Shown here: in pieces, positions 9,062-18,344 of the stretch | Position numbering within the stretch: position 1 is the stretch's first letter | Layout: each line of letters starts with the position of its first letter | DNA from: Pseudomonadota bacterium | Lineage (GTDB): Bacteria > Pseudomonadota > Alphaproteobacteria > Rhizobiales > Phreatobacteraceae | Length of the DNA: 64,000 nt | Direction of reading: 5' to 3' | Assembly (NCBI GenBank): GCA_020161695.1 | Contig: JAIUOO010000010.1 | Span: 1 to 64,000, forward strand | Program-made: the position numbers and the translations under genes | Notes under the pieces: generated by a model | The model's input: only the letters and a program-made list of their open reading frames with translations | Told to the model about the DNA's origin: nothing | Databases searched by the model: none

Positions 9062-9487
9062 TCACTCGCGCCGGCAGAGCCGCGTGAGGTCCGCGACGGT
9101 CAGGCGGATGGCGTTCTCGGATTTCTCGATCATCTGCCGGCCGCCGGTGCTGACGCAGTCCCAGCGCAGGTTTTCGCGCGAGGCGACGGCGCGGCGGTAG
9201 TGGCCGGCGAGGGTCTCGATGGAGTCCGGCCGGATGCAACCCGAGACGATGTGGCGGACGCGGCGCTCCAGCGCCGGCGGCCGGCCGCAGGCGCGCAGGA
9301 AGACCTCGACGACGGCATAGCTGTCGAGGCGGCGCATCAGGTCGGCGCGCTGGGAATCGTTGAGCAGGCCGAGATGGTAATTGCCGTGCGTGACGCCCTG
9401 CGCCGCGGGTGGGATCGACTGCGCCGCGGCCGGCGCTGCGGCGAGGGCGAGCGCGGCGGCAGTCAGCAGGGAGCGGAGAAGGCGCAT
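9062..9487 (-). CDS. exported hypothetical protein
   Basis: A 141-residue protein with a classical signal peptide (MRLLRSLLTAAALALAAAPAAAQ, cleavage after residue 22). The mature region is helical with four cysteines (ACGR, GCIR, DCVS, LCRR) that may form two disulphides. I do not recognise the family. The start at 9485-9487 is chosen because it gives the signal peptide; the frame is open far beyond, opposite oxyR. Its stop abuts the convergent gene. Confidence 0.65.
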   Translation of the reverse strand: MRLLRSLLTAAALALAAAPAAAQSIPPAAQGVTHGNYHLGLLNDSQRADLMRRLDSYAVVEVFLRACGRPPALERRVRHIVSGCIRPDSIETLAGHYRRAVASRENLRWDCVSTGGRQMIEKSENAIRLTVADLTRLCRRE

Positions 9488-9564
9488 CGGTCGAGTCGCG
9501 GCAGCGTCGGGATGCGCGAAGATGAGCCGCAGCCGGTCAATTGGCAATGGCGCGCGAGGCCGGC

Positions 9565-10467
9565 TCAGGGAGCGGGGACATTCGGGCGCGACGCCGCGAT
9601 GAGCTGGCCGAGCTCGACGAAGTCGCGCTTGCGCGGCGAGGTCGCCCGCCAGGCGAGCCCGAGGGTGCGGCTCGGCTCGGGATCGGTGAAGCGCATGACG
9701 TTGAGCGCGCCGGCGCGCGCCTCCACGTCGAGGCAGATTTCCGGCAGCAGGGTCAGGCCGAGGCCGTTGGAGACCATCTGAACCAGCGTCGTCAGCGACG
9801 AGGCGCCGAACGTGTCGATGCTCTCCACCCGGCGCAGGCTGCAGAAGGTCAGCGCCTGCTCGCGCAGGCAATGGCCCTCCTCGAGCAGCAGCAGGCGGTC
9901 GTCCTTGAGGATGTCCGGCGTCGCGCGCACGCGGCTGTCGATGCGCCGGTCCGGCGGCAGGGCCAGCAGGAAGCGGTCCTCGAACAGGCGGATGGTCTCG
10001 ATGTCGGGATGCTCCACCGGCAGGGCGACGAGCAGGAGATCGAGCGCGCCGTCGATCAGTTCGCGGGTGAGCTGGTGCGTCTGGGTCTCGCGGATGTGGA
10101 TGTCGAGGTCCGGGAAGCGCTGGCGCATCAGCGGCAGGAAACGCGGCAGGATGTAGGGCGCAACGGAGGGGATGACGCCGAGTTGCAGGGTGCCGGCCAG
10201 CCGCTCGCCGCGATGGACCGCATAGTCCTTGAGGTCGCGGATGTCGGCAAGGATGCGGGCGGCGCGGCGGGCGATCTCGCGGCCGTCCTCGGTGAGCCGG
10301 ACGCCCGAGCGTCGGCGTTCGAGCAGCTGCAAGCCCAGTTCGGCCTCCAGGTCCTGGATCTGCATCGAGAGGGCCGGCTGGGTGACGGCGCAGTGGTCGG
10401 CCGCCCGGCCGAAATGGCCGAGCCGCGCGACGGCGTCGAAATAGCGGAGCTGCTTGAACGAGAGCAT
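9565..10467 (-). CDS. oxyR: LysR-type hydrogen peroxide regulator OxyR
   Basis: A 300-residue LysR-family activator. Residues about 1-60 are the winged helix-turn-helix ([20 protein letters not shown]). The regulatory domain has the OxyR redox motif [12 protein letters not shown], with Cys200 and Cys209 spaced as Cys199 and Cys208 of the E. coli protein, which form the activating disulphide. It is transcribed away from katA, and two dyads fill the shared intergenic region. It should sense peroxide and activate catalase. Confidence 0.93.
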   Translation of the reverse strand: MLSFKQLRYFDAVARLGHFGRAADHCAVTQPALSMQIQDLEAELGLQLLERRRSGVRLTEDGREIARRAARILADIRDLKDYAVHRGERLAGTLQLGVIPSVAPYILPRFLPLMRQRFPDLDIHIRETQTHQLTRELIDGALDLLLVALPVEHPDIETIRLFEDRFLLALPPDRRIDSRVRATPDILKDDRLLLLEEGHCLREQALTFCSLRRVESIDTFGASSLTTLVQMVSNGLGLTLLPEICLDVEARAGALNVMRFTDPEPSRTLGLAWRATSPRKRDFVELGQLIAASRPNVPAP

Positions 10468-10476
10468 GGATTGGCG

Positions 10477-10518
10477 ATCAGAAAATCTGATTGGGAGGCC
10501 AATATAATACGATTGGCC
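10477..10518. promoter_or_regulatory. oxyR-katA control region with two dyads and katA -10
   Basis: Two perfect dyads lie side by side: ATCAGA AAA TCTGAT (10477-10491) and GGCCAAT-N8-ATTGGCC (10497-10518). A perfect TATAAT at 10503-10508 sits in the second dyad's centre and would serve katA; no good -35 is present at 10480-10485, which is covered by the first dyad. This is what is expected for an activator-dependent LysR promoter bound by an OxyR tetramer. Confidence 0.7.
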
Positions 10519-10584
10519 GTGATCGTGAAGCTCCGCCTAGAACGGTTCCATCCTGAACTGCGGCAGCCAGCCCGGAGCATTCCC

Positions 10585-12054
10585 ATGGCCGACAAGACGA
10601 TCATGACAACCGCGGGCGGCGCGCCCGTCGGCGACAACCAGAATTCGCTGAGCGCCGGTCCGCGCGGGCCGCTGCTGATGCAGGACTTCCATCTCCTGGA
10701 GAAGCTCGCCCATCAGAACCGCGAGCGCATTCCGGAGCGCACCGTTCACGCCAAGGGCTCGGGCGCCTACGGCAAGCTGACCGTGACGAAGGACATTTCG
10801 AAGTTCACCAAGGCCGCGGCCCTCCAGCCGGGCGCGGCGACGGAGGCGTTCCTGCGCTTCTCGACGGTCGCCGGCGAGCGCGGCGCGGCGGATGCCGAGC
10901 GCGACGTGCGCGGCTTCGCGCTGCGCTTCTACACGAGCGAAGGCAACTGGGACGTCGTCGGCAACAACACGCCGGTCTTCTTCATCCGCGACCCCCTGAA
11001 GTTCCCGGACTTCATCCACACGCAGAAGCGCCATCCGCGCTCCAACCTGCGCTCGCCGACGGCGATGTGGGATTTCTGGTCGCTGTCGCCGGAGAGCCTG
11101 CATCAGGTGACGATCCTGATGTCGGATCGCGGCCTGCCGCAGTCCTACCGCCACGTCGACGGCTTCGGCTCGCACACCTATTCGTTCATCAACGCGGCGA
11201 ACGAGCGATTCTGGGTGAAGTTCCACTTCAAGACCAGGCAGGGCATCCGCAACTGGACCAATGCCGAGGGCGCGAAGGTCATCGCCGATGACCGCGAGTC
11301 GGCCCAGCGCGACCTCTACGAGGCGATCGAGAAGGGCGACTTCCCGAAATGGACGTTCTACGTCCAGATCATGCCGGAAGCCGAGGCGACCAGGCACTGG
11401 TACAACCCCTTCGACCTGACCAAGGTCTGGCCGCATGGCGACTATCCGCTGATCGAGGTCGGCGAGCTCGAGCTCAACCGCAATCCCGAGAACTATTTCG
11501 CCGAGGTCGAGCAGGCGGCGCTGGCGCCCTCCAACATCGTGCCGGGCATCGGCCACTCGCCCGACAAGATGCTGCAGGCGCGCATCTTCTCCTATGCCGA
11601 TGCCCATCGCTACCGCGTCGGCATCAACCACCACCAGCTGCCGGTGAACCAGCCGCGCTGCCCGGTCCACCACTACCATGCCGACGGCGCGATGCGGCTC
11701 GCCGGCCATGCCAACCCGAACGCCTACTACCAGCCGAACACGATGGGCGGCCCGGTGGACGATCCGCGCTTCAACGAGCCGCCGCTGGCGCTCGACGGCG
11801 CGGCCGCCCGCTACAACCACCGCGACGGCAATGACGATTATCGCCAGCCGGGCGACCTGTTCCGCCTGATGACGCCGGACCAGCAGGGTCAGCTCATGGA
11901 TAACATCGCCGCCGCCATGCAGGGCGTGCCGGTCGAGATCATCCGCCGGCAGGTCGTCCATTTCTACCGCTGCGACCCGGATTACGGGATCGGCGTTGCC
12001 ACCCGCATGGGCCTGTCGGTGACCGATCTGCCGCATGCGGTGGCCGCCGAGTAA
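10585..12054 (+). CDS. katA: monofunctional haem catalase
   Basis: A 489-residue small-subunit (clade 3 size) catalase. The distal haem site [16 protein letters not shown] has the catalytic His55; the [19 protein letters not shown] segment carries the distal Asn region; [23 protein letters not shown] holds the proximal tyrosine ligand. It converts hydrogen peroxide to water and oxygen, probably in the cytoplasm as no signal peptide is present. It is divergent from oxyR and should be peroxide-induced. The ATG at 10585 starts MADKTIMTT. Confidence 0.96.
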   Translation: MADKTIMTTAGGAPVGDNQNSLSAGPRGPLLMQDFHLLEKLAHQNRERIPERTVHAKGSGAYGKLTVTKDISKFTKAAALQPGAATEAFLRFSTVAGERGAADAERDVRGFALRFYTSEGNWDVVGNNTPVFFIRDPLKFPDFIHTQKRHPRSNLRSPTAMWDFWSLSPESLHQVTILMSDRGLPQSYRHVDGFGSHTYSFINAANERFWVKFHFKTRQGIRNWTNAEGAKVIADDRESAQRDLYEAIEKGDFPKWTFYVQIMPEAEATRHWYNPFDLTKVWPHGDYPLIEVGELELNRNPENYFAEVEQAALAPSNIVPGIGHSPDKMLQARIFSYADAHRYRVGINHHQLPVNQPRCPVHHYHADGAMRLAGHANPNAYYQPNTMGGPVDDPRFNEPPLALDGAAARYNHRDGNDDYRQPGDLFRLMTPDQQGQLMDNIAAAMQGVPVEIIRRQVVHFYRCDPDYGIGVATRMGLSVTDLPHAVAAE

Positions 12055-12070
12055 GGCGCCGCCGCAAGGC

Positions 12071-12101
12071 GGGAGGCCGGCGCCCCCGAGGCCGGCCTCC
12101 C
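12071..12101 (+). terminator. hairpin after katA
   Basis: GGGAGGCCGG (12071-12080) pairs with CCGGCCTCCC (12092-12101) around an 11-base loop, starting 17 bases after the katA stop. The sequence after it is C-rich with only TTT, so it may be a weak terminator or an mRNA-stabilising stem before the small gene at 12134. Confidence 0.5.
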
Positions 12102-12133
12102 GTCCCCCCGTTTCATTCACAGGAGATATTCAG

Positions 12134-12337
12134 ATGGCCGTTGCCCAAGCCCTGCATTCCAACCGCGCCGATGCCGTCGGCGAGATCGTCACCGAGGCCA
12201 ATGTCCCGGCCCTCAACGCGGCGCTCGCCGATCGCGGCATCGATGCCGGGCGGATCATCTCGATCCTGCCGGTGGCGGCGCAGACGCTCATGACGGCGGC
12301 GCCGGCGCAGTTTCGCGTGCTCTACCGCGCGCATTGA
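12134..12337 (+). CDS. small hypothetical protein downstream of catalase
   Basis: A 67-residue protein, MAVAQALHSNRADAVGEIV..., with no signal peptide or membrane segment. It has an excellent AGGAG ribosome site nine bases before the ATG, which supports translation. The C-terminal half (IISILPVAAQTLMTAAPAQFRVLYRAH) is amphipathic. Its position 80 bases after katA suggests co-regulation with peroxide stress. No family recognised. Confidence 0.6.
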   Translation: MAVAQALHSNRADAVGEIVTEANVPALNAALADRGIDAGRIISILPVAAQTLMTAAPAQFRVLYRAH

Positions 12338-12385
12338 CCGCCCGCCGGGCTTGACGGGCGCGGCCGGGTCCGCCACGGCTCGGCC

Positions 12386-13330
12386 ATGCCCGTCGCAACC
12401 GCCGCCGATCCCGCCTTCGAGACCCGCCTTGCCGCCGCCGCCGATCATGTCGAGGCGGCGCTGGCGGCGCTGCTGTCCGGCGATCCGGCGGCCGGCGAGA
12501 CGGCCCGGCCCGAGCGCCTGATCGCAGCGATGCGCCATGGCGTGCTCGCCGGCGGCAAGCGGCTGCGGCCGTTCCTGGTCATCGAGAGCGCGGCGCTGTT
12601 CGGCCTCGCGCCCGAAGCGGCGGTGCGCGCCGCCGCGGCGCTGGAACTCGTCCACTGCTATTCGCTGGTCCACGACGATCTGCCGGCGATGGACGACGAC
12701 GATGTCAGGCGCGGCCGCCCGACCGTCCACAAGGCCTACGACGAGGCCTCGGCCATTCTCGCTGGCGATGCCCTGCTGACGCTCGCCTTCGACGTGATGG
12801 CCTCGCCCGAAACCCATGCCGACCCTGCCGTTCGCGCCGAACTCGTCGTCATGCTGGCCCGCGCGGCCGGCGTCGGCGGCATGGCGGGCGGGCAGGTGCT
12901 GGACCTGACGGCGGAGGGACGCTTTGCCGACGGTCGGCCGCTGTCGCTCGCCGATGCGGAGATCCGCCGCCTGCAGGCGATGAAGACCGGCGCGCTGATC
13001 CGCTTCGCCTGCGAGGCCGGGGCGGTGCTCGGCCGCGCCCCGGGCGACCGGCGCGCCGCGCTCGCGGCCTATGGCGAGACCGTCGGGCTCGCCTTCCAGA
13101 TCGCCGACGACCTGATCGACGTGGAGGGTGACGCGGCAGAGGCCGGCAAGGCGACCGGCAAGGACGCGGCCCGTGGAAAAGGCACGCTCGTATCGCTTAA
13201 CGGTACGACATGGGCGCGCGACGAACTGACGCGCCTGGTCAGCGATGCGGAAGCGAAGCTGGCGGCTTTCGGCGAGCGGGCCGGCGTGCTGGCTGCCGCC
13301 GCGCGTTTCGTGGCCTTCCGCACGGCCTGA
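12386..13330 (+). CDS. ispA: short-chain polyprenyl (farnesyl/geranyl) diphosphate synthase
   Basis: A 314-residue all-helical prenyltransferase. The first Asp-rich motif is HDDLPAMDDDDVRRGRPT (residues about 96-113) and the second is FQIADDLIDVEGD (about 232-244), both needed to bind Mg-diphosphate. GGKRLRPFL near residue 56 binds isopentenyl diphosphate. It condenses isopentenyl and allylic diphosphates to C15 or similar chain. Two residues before the first motif lie His and Val rather than bulky aromatics, so chain length is not certain. No partner dxs is adjacent. Confidence 0.88.
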   Translation: MPVATAADPAFETRLAAAADHVEAALAALLSGDPAAGETARPERLIAAMRHGVLAGGKRLRPFLVIESAALFGLAPEAAVRAAAALELVHCYSLVHDDLPAMDDDDVRRGRPTVHKAYDEASAILAGDALLTLAFDVMASPETHADPAVRAELVVMLARAAGVGGMAGGQVLDLTAEGRFADGRPLSLADAEIRRLQAMKTGALIRFACEAGAVLGRAPGDRRAALAAYGETVGLAFQIADDLIDVEGDAAEAGKATGKDAARGKGTLVSLNGTTWARDELTRLVSDAEAKLAAFGERAGVLAAAARFVAFRTA

Positions 13331-13359
13331 CTGGCCCGTCGGATTCAAGGCCTGTCGCC

Positions 13360-13389
13360 TTGACACACTCGAACGGCGCGCGCGACGAT
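13360..13389 (+). promoter_or_regulatory. candidate promoter of the peptide importer operon
   Basis: A perfect TTGACA at 13360-13365 lies 68 bases before the binding-protein start. The best -10 is GACGAT at 13384-13389 with an 18-base spacer (3 of 6 matches). It lies just after the ispA stop, where a new operon begins. Confidence 0.4.
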
Positions 13390-13427
13390 CCGCGCTTTCC
13401 TGAATTTGGTGAATGGGGGAACGGGCC

Positions 13428-14972
13428 ATGGGCTGGTCTTTGAAGCGGTCGGCTATGCGCGGCCTTGCGGCGCTGGCGATGGGCGTCGTGCTCGCGGCGG
13501 GCCTTGCGGGATCGGCGGACGCGCAGAAGGCGCGGAACACGGTCCGGTTCGCCTATGACCAGGTGCCGGAGAACGTCGATCCGTTCTTCAACAATGTCCG
13601 TATCGGCGTGATCATCGCCCATCAGGTCTGGGACAACCTGATCTACCGCGACCCCAAGACCAACGAGTACAAGGGCCAGCTGGCGACCGCATGGCGCTGG
13701 GTCGACGAGAAGACGCTGGAACTGGACCTGCGCCGCGGCGTGAAGTTCCACAACGGCGCCGAGTTCAGCGCCGACGACGTGGTCTATACGCTGAACTACG
13801 TCGCCAATCCCGCGAACCGCTCGACCACCCAGTCGAACGTCAACTGGATCGAGCGCGTGGTGAAGGTCGATTCCCACAAGGTCCGCATCATCACCAAGCG
13901 GCCGTTCCCGGCGGCCATCGAATATCTCGCCGGCCCGATCGTCATCCACCCCGCCGCCTATTACGAGCAGGTCGGCCCGAAGGGCATGAACGAGAAGCCG
14001 ATCGGCTCCGGCCCCTATCGCGTCGTCGAGCACCAGATCGGCCGCTCGATCACGCTCGAGCGCAATCCCGACTATTTCCGCGACGGCCCGAAGCCGCAGC
14101 CGACCATCCAGCGCATCGTCATCCGCTTCATCCCCGACCGGCAGACGCAGATCGCGGAGATGCTGTCGGGCGGACTCGACTTCGTCATGAACGTCGCGCC
14201 CGATCAGGCCCAGCAGATGCGCGTCGTGCCGACGCTGCAGATCGTCTCGGGCGGCACCATGCGCATCGTCTTCCTCAACCTGGCGACGACCGAGCGGTCG
14301 CCGTCGGAGCCGCTGCGCGACGTGCGCGTGCGCCGCGCCATCGCCCATGCCATCGATCGCCAGACCATGGCGACGCAGCTGGTCGGGCAGGGCTCGCAGC
14401 TCATCAACGCCATCTGCTTCCCCGCGCAGTTCGGCTGCGACGCCTCGCAGGCCACGGTCTACAACTACGACCCCGCAAAGGCGCGCCAGCTGCTCGCCGA
14501 GGCCGGCTTCCCGAACGGCTTCGAGGTCGAGTTCCACGCCTACCGCGAGCGCAACCAGTCGGAGGCGATGATCAACTACCTGCGCGCCGTCGGCATCCGC
14601 GCGACGCTGCGCTTCGGCCAGTACGCCGCCATGCGCGACCAGATCCGCGCCGGCCGGGCCGCCATGGCGCACCAGACCTGGGGCTCGTTCTCGATCAACG
14701 ACGTGTCGGCCTCGACGCCGGTCTATTACAAGGGCCTCGACGACGACATTTCGCGCGACCCCAAGGTGATCGAGCTCTTGGAGCGCGGCGACACGGTGAC
14801 CGATCCGCAGCAGCGCATCGCCGCCTATCGGCAGGCTCATGCGATCATCACCGATCAGGCCTATTCGGTGCCGCTCTATAACCTCGTCACCTTCTATGCC
14901 GCGTCGAAGGACCTCGAGTTCAACGCCTATCCAGACGAGCTTCCGCGGTTCTGGGAAATGCGCTGGAAATAA
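13428..14972 (+). CDS. ABC transporter substrate-binding protein, family 5 (peptide type)
   Basis: A 514-residue periplasmic solute receptor. Signal peptide at about 1-33 ending SADA. The mature protein has the family 5 signature LRRGVKFHNGAEFSADDVVYTLNY and the middle domain RIVIRFIPDRQTQIAEMLSGGLDFV, followed by RRAIAHAIDRQTMATQLVGQG. It should deliver peptides or similar ligands to the permeases encoded next. The ATG at 13428 is preferred because GGGGGA lies eight bases upstream; an ATG five codons earlier is possible. A long hairpin separates it from the permease genes. Confidence 0.92.
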   Translation: MGWSLKRSAMRGLAALAMGVVLAAGLAGSADAQKARNTVRFAYDQVPENVDPFFNNVRIGVIIAHQVWDNLIYRDPKTNEYKGQLATAWRWVDEKTLELDLRRGVKFHNGAEFSADDVVYTLNYVANPANRSTTQSNVNWIERVVKVDSHKVRIITKRPFPAAIEYLAGPIVIHPAAYYEQVGPKGMNEKPIGSGPYRVVEHQIGRSITLERNPDYFRDGPKPQPTIQRIVIRFIPDRQTQIAEMLSGGLDFVMNVAPDQAQQMRVVPTLQIVSGGTMRIVFLNLATTERSPSEPLRDVRVRRAIAHAIDRQTMATQLVGQGSQLINAICFPAQFGCDASQATVYNYDPAKARQLLAEAGFPNGFEVEFHAYRERNQSEAMINYLRAVGIRATLRFGQYAAMRDQIRAGRAAMAHQTWGSFSINDVSASTPVYYKGLDDDISRDPKVIELLERGDTVTDPQQRIAAYRQAHAIITDQAYSVPLYNLVTFYAASKDLEFNAYPDELPRFWEMRWK

Positions 14973-14979
14973 CGGTATG

Positions 14980-15013
14980 CTGCCGCCCGCTTCCGTGAGA
15001 AGCGTGGCGGCAG
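14980..15013 (+). other. intercistronic hairpin after the binding-protein gene
   Basis: CTGCCGCC pairs with GGCGGCAG and CGCTTC with GAAGCG, giving a 14-bp stem with one bulged T and a CGTGA loop. There is no T-tract after it. Such stems between binding-protein and permease genes protect the 5' part of the message and allow excess binding protein to be made. Confidence 0.65.
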
Positions 15014-15037
15014 TCAATCCCTAAGGCGCATAGCCGA

Positions 15038-15955
15038 ATGTTCATCTACACGCTCAAGCGGCTGCTGCTCGCCGCTCTCGTCGCGTTTGCCGTGTCCGTG
15101 CTGGCCTTCGTGCTGGTCCGGCTGACGGGCGATGTCGCCATCGCCATTGCCGGCGAAGGCGCGCGCGCCGAGGACATCGCCGCCGTCCGCCAGCAATACG
15201 GCCTCGACCGTCCGCTGGTGGTGCAATATGTCGAATGGCTCGGGCGCACCCTGAAGGGCGACTTCGGCCAGTCGCTCTATTTCAAGACGCCGGTGACCGA
15301 ACTGATCGGCGACAAGATCCAGACCACCGCCGTCCTGGCGCTGCTGTCGATCGCCTTCGCGCTGATCCTGTCGATCCCGCTCGGCGTCATGGCCGCCGTC
15401 TGGCAGAATTCCTGGATCGACCGGCTCTGCCTCGGCCTCGCCGTCGCGGGTCAGGCGCTGCCGAACTTCTTCTTCGCCCTGTGCCTGATCATGGTCTTCT
15501 CCATCGGCCTCGGCTGGCTGCCGGTCTCGGGCGCCGACAGCTGGTGGCACTTCATCATGCCCACCGTCGCGCTCGGCTATTACGTGACGCCGCCGTTCAT
15601 GCGCCTTGTCCGCGCCGGCATGATCGAGGTGCTGAACGCCGACTACATCCGCACGGCGCGCGCCAAGGGCCTGCCGCCGGCGACCGTCGTGCTGCGCCAC
15701 GCGCTGCGGAATGCGCTGGTGCCGGTGGTCGCGCTGACGGCGGTGCAGCTCGGCTTCCTGCTCGGCGGCTCGATCGTCATCGAGACGGTCTTCGCGCTCG
15801 ACGGCCTCGGCTACCTCGCCTACCAGGCCATCGCGCAGAAGGACTTCCCCGTCATCCAGGCGGTGCTGCTGATGCTGTCGGTCGCCTATGTGCTTCTGAC
15901 CCTCGGCGCCGATCTGGTGAATGCATGGCTCGATCCGCGGATCAGGGTGGGCTGA
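15038..15955 (+). CDS. ABC transporter permease, DppB/OppB type
   Basis: A 305-residue inner-membrane protein with about six transmembrane helices, starting MFIYTLKRLLLAALVAFAVSVLAF. The QQYGLDRPLVVQYVEWLGRTLKGDFGQSLYF segment is characteristic of DppB, and the cytoplasmic EAA loop YIRTARAKGLPPATVVLRHALRNALVP contacts an ATPase. It pairs with the next gene product to form the channel. Confidence 0.93.
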   Translation: MFIYTLKRLLLAALVAFAVSVLAFVLVRLTGDVAIAIAGEGARAEDIAAVRQQYGLDRPLVVQYVEWLGRTLKGDFGQSLYFKTPVTELIGDKIQTTAVLALLSIAFALILSIPLGVMAAVWQNSWIDRLCLGLAVAGQALPNFFFALCLIMVFSIGLGWLPVSGADSWWHFIMPTVALGYYVTPPFMRLVRAGMIEVLNADYIRTARAKGLPPATVVLRHALRNALVPVVALTAVQLGFLLGGSIVIETVFALDGLGYLAYQAIAQKDFPVIQAVLLMLSVAYVLLTLGADLVNAWLDPRIRVG

Positions 15956-15956
15956 C

Positions 15957-16853
15957 ATGAGCGACATCGCCCACACCGACGTGCCCGTCGTCGCCACCGC
16001 CGAACCCTCGCGCCTGATGCGGCGCGTGATGGGCCACAAGGGCCTGCTGTTCGGCAGCGCCGTGTTCGGCATCATCGTGCTGATCGCGCTGCTGGCTCCG
16101 CTGATCGCGCCGCACGACCCCTATGCGCAGGATCTCAACAACCGCCTGGTGCCGCCGATCTGGTACGAGCGCGGCACCTGGACGCATGTGCTCGGCACCG
16201 ACAATCTCGGCCGGGACTACCTGTCGCGCACGCTCTACGGCGCGCAGATCTCGCTGCTGATCGGCCTCGCGGTGATGCTGATCTCCGGGACCATCGGCAC
16301 CGCCTTCGGCCTCGCGGCCGGCTATTTCGGCGGCCGGATCGACATGGCGATCACCTTCATCATCACGACGCGCCTGGCGCTGCCGGTGGTGCTGGTGGCG
16401 CTGGCAGTGGTCGCGATGGTCGGCGGCACGCTCGGCATCGTCATCGCTGTGCTCGGCCTGCTGAAGTGGGACCGCTTCGCCGTCGTGATGCGCTCGGCGA
16501 CGCAGCAGGTGCGCTCGCTGGACTATGTGGAGGCGGCGCGCGCCGGCGGCTCCAGCCAGCTCCGCATCATCCTGCGCGAGGTGCTGCCCAACGTGCTGCC
16601 GCATCTCATCGTGGTCGGCACCGTGGAGGCGGCCAGCGCCATCCTGCTGGAGGCGGCGCTGTCCTTCCTCGGGCTCGGCGTCCAGCCGCCGCTGCCGTCC
16701 TGGGGCCTGATGATCTCGGAAGCGAAGAACTTCATGTTCTTCTCGTTCTGGCTGATCGCCATTCCGGGCGCGGCGCTGGCGCTGCTGGTGCTCGCCATCA
16801 ACATGATCGGCGACGGCCTGCGCGACGTGACGGCACCGAAGAGCCATAGCTGA
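15957..16853 (+). CDS. ABC transporter permease, DppC/OppC type
   Basis: A 298-residue protein starting one base after the previous stop. It has the DppC N-terminal helix, the GTDNLGRDYLSRTLYGAQISL loop and an EAA loop near YVEAARAGGSSQLRIILREVLPNVLPHLIV, with FLGLGVQPPLPSWGLMISEA near the end. It is the second channel subunit. No ATPase gene follows; a peptidase gene does. Confidence 0.93.
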   Translation: MSDIAHTDVPVVATAEPSRLMRRVMGHKGLLFGSAVFGIIVLIALLAPLIAPHDPYAQDLNNRLVPPIWYERGTWTHVLGTDNLGRDYLSRTLYGAQISLLIGLAVMLISGTIGTAFGLAAGYFGGRIDMAITFIITTRLALPVVLVALAVVAMVGGTLGIVIAVLGLLKWDRFAVVMRSATQQVRSLDYVEAARAGGSSQLRIILREVLPNVLPHLIVVGTVEAASAILLEAALSFLGLGVQPPLPSWGLMISEAKNFMFFSFWLIAIPGAALALLVLAINMIGDGLRDVTAPKSHS

Positions 16854-16949
16854 CGACAGCAGGGCTCGGCGCGCAGTCATGCAGTGTTGCCGCTGCCTGC
16901 CGCGCGCCGACTTGCGCTATGAATCGATGCGTATCCGCCAGAGGCCTTC

Positions 16950-18344
16950 ATGACCCGCTCCACCGCCATTGCCGCCGCGCACCAGATGTTCGACGACGGC
17001 AGCCTGAAGGCGATCTTCGCCCGGCGCATCGCGATCCCCACCGAGAGCCAGAATCCGGCCCGCGCGCCGGACCTTGCCCGCTACCTCGCCGAGGAGATGC
17101 AGCCTTCGCTGGAGGCGCTCGGCTTCACCTGCCGCACGCTGACCCACCCGAAGGCCAAGGGTCCGTTCCTGCTGGCCGAGCGGATCGAGGATCCGGCGCT
17201 GGTCACCGTGCTCGGCTACGGCCATGGCGACGTCGTCGCCGGCATGGAGGGCCAGTGGCAGGAGGGCCGCGATCCCTGGACGCTCGATGATACGGGCGAG
17301 CGCTGGTACGGCCGCGGCGTGGTCGACAACAAGGGCCAGCACGCCATCAATATCGAGGCGCTGCGGGCGGTCATCGCGACGCGCGGCAAGCTCGGCTTCA
17401 ACATCCGCTACCTGATCGAGATGGGCGAGGAGGTCGGCTCGGCCGGCCTGCACGATCTCGCGCGCGAGCACGGCCACCTGTTCAAGGCCGACATCCTGAT
17501 CGGCTCCGACGGGCCGCGCCTCACCGCCGACCGGCCGACGCTCTGCCTCGGCTCGCGCGGCGGCTACCGCATCGACTTCGCGATCAATGCCCGCGAGGGC
17601 GGCCACCATTCCGGCAACTGGGGCGGGCTCCTGTCGAACCCGGCCGTGCGCCTCGCCCATGCGCTGGCGACCATCATCAGCCCGACGGGGCAGGTGCTGG
17701 TCCATGAACTGCTGCCGGCGTCGCTGCCGGATTCGGTGCGCCGGGCGCTCGCCGACATCGAGCCCGCCAGCATTCCCGGCGGACCGCAGATCGAGCCCTG
17801 GTGGGGCGAGATCGGCTTCACGCCGGCCGAGAAGGTCTATGGCTGGAACACGTTCGAGATCCTCGCTTTCGGCGCCGGCGACATCGGCAATCCGCAGAAC
17901 GCCGTGCCGCCCTCGGCCAAGGCCACCTGCCAGATCCGGACCGTGGTCGGCTCCGACCCCGACGGCTTCATTCCGGCGATCAAGAGGCATCTCGCGCGCC
18001 ACGGCTTCTCCGATGTCGAGGTGACGAGCGGCCGCGACGCGTCGTTCAAGGCGACGCGCACGGACCCCGACCATCCCTGGGTGCAGTGGGCGGCTGCTTC
18101 CATCGCGCTCACCACCAACAAGAAGCCGGCGGTGATCCCGAATGCCGGCGGATCGTTGCCGAACGACGTCTTCGCGGAAATCCTCGGCATGCCGACGATC
18201 TGGGTGCCGCACTCCTATCCGGGCTGCTCGCAGCACGCCCCCAACGAGCACGTGCCGAGCGCGCTGGTGCGCGAGGCGATCGGCCTGATGGCGGGGCTCT
18301 ACTGGGACCTCGGTGAGGGCACGCATCCCAAGGTCGTCAGGTGA
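16950..18344 (+). CDS. M20 family metallopeptidase
   Basis: A 464-residue di-zinc hydrolase. Metal-site motifs are GYGHGDVVAGM (His and Asp), GRGVVDNKGQH (bridging Asp) and MGEEVGSAG (Glu-Glu), with a dimerisation domain around residues 195-310 and a distal His near SQHAPNEHV. Family members cut dipeptides, N-acyl amino acids or amides. Its place behind a peptide importer suggests it hydrolyses the imported ligand in the cytoplasm. It overlaps the next gene by four bases. Confidence 0.9.
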   Translation: MTRSTAIAAAHQMFDDGSLKAIFARRIAIPTESQNPARAPDLARYLAEEMQPSLEALGFTCRTLTHPKAKGPFLLAERIEDPALVTVLGYGHGDVVAGMEGQWQEGRDPWTLDDTGERWYGRGVVDNKGQHAINIEALRAVIATRGKLGFNIRYLIEMGEEVGSAGLHDLAREHGHLFKADILIGSDGPRLTADRPTLCLGSRGGYRIDFAINAREGGHHSGNWGGLLSNPAVRLAHALATIISPTGQVLVHELLPASLPDSVRRALADIEPASIPGGPQIEPWWGEIGFTPAEKVYGWNTFEILAFGAGDIGNPQNAVPPSAKATCQIRTVVGSDPDGFIPAIKRHLARHGFSDVEVTSGRDASFKATRTDPDHPWVQWAAASIALTTNKKPAVIPNAGGSLPNDVFAEILGMPTIWVPHSYPGCSQHAPNEHVPSALVREAIGLMAGLYWDLGEGTHPKVVR

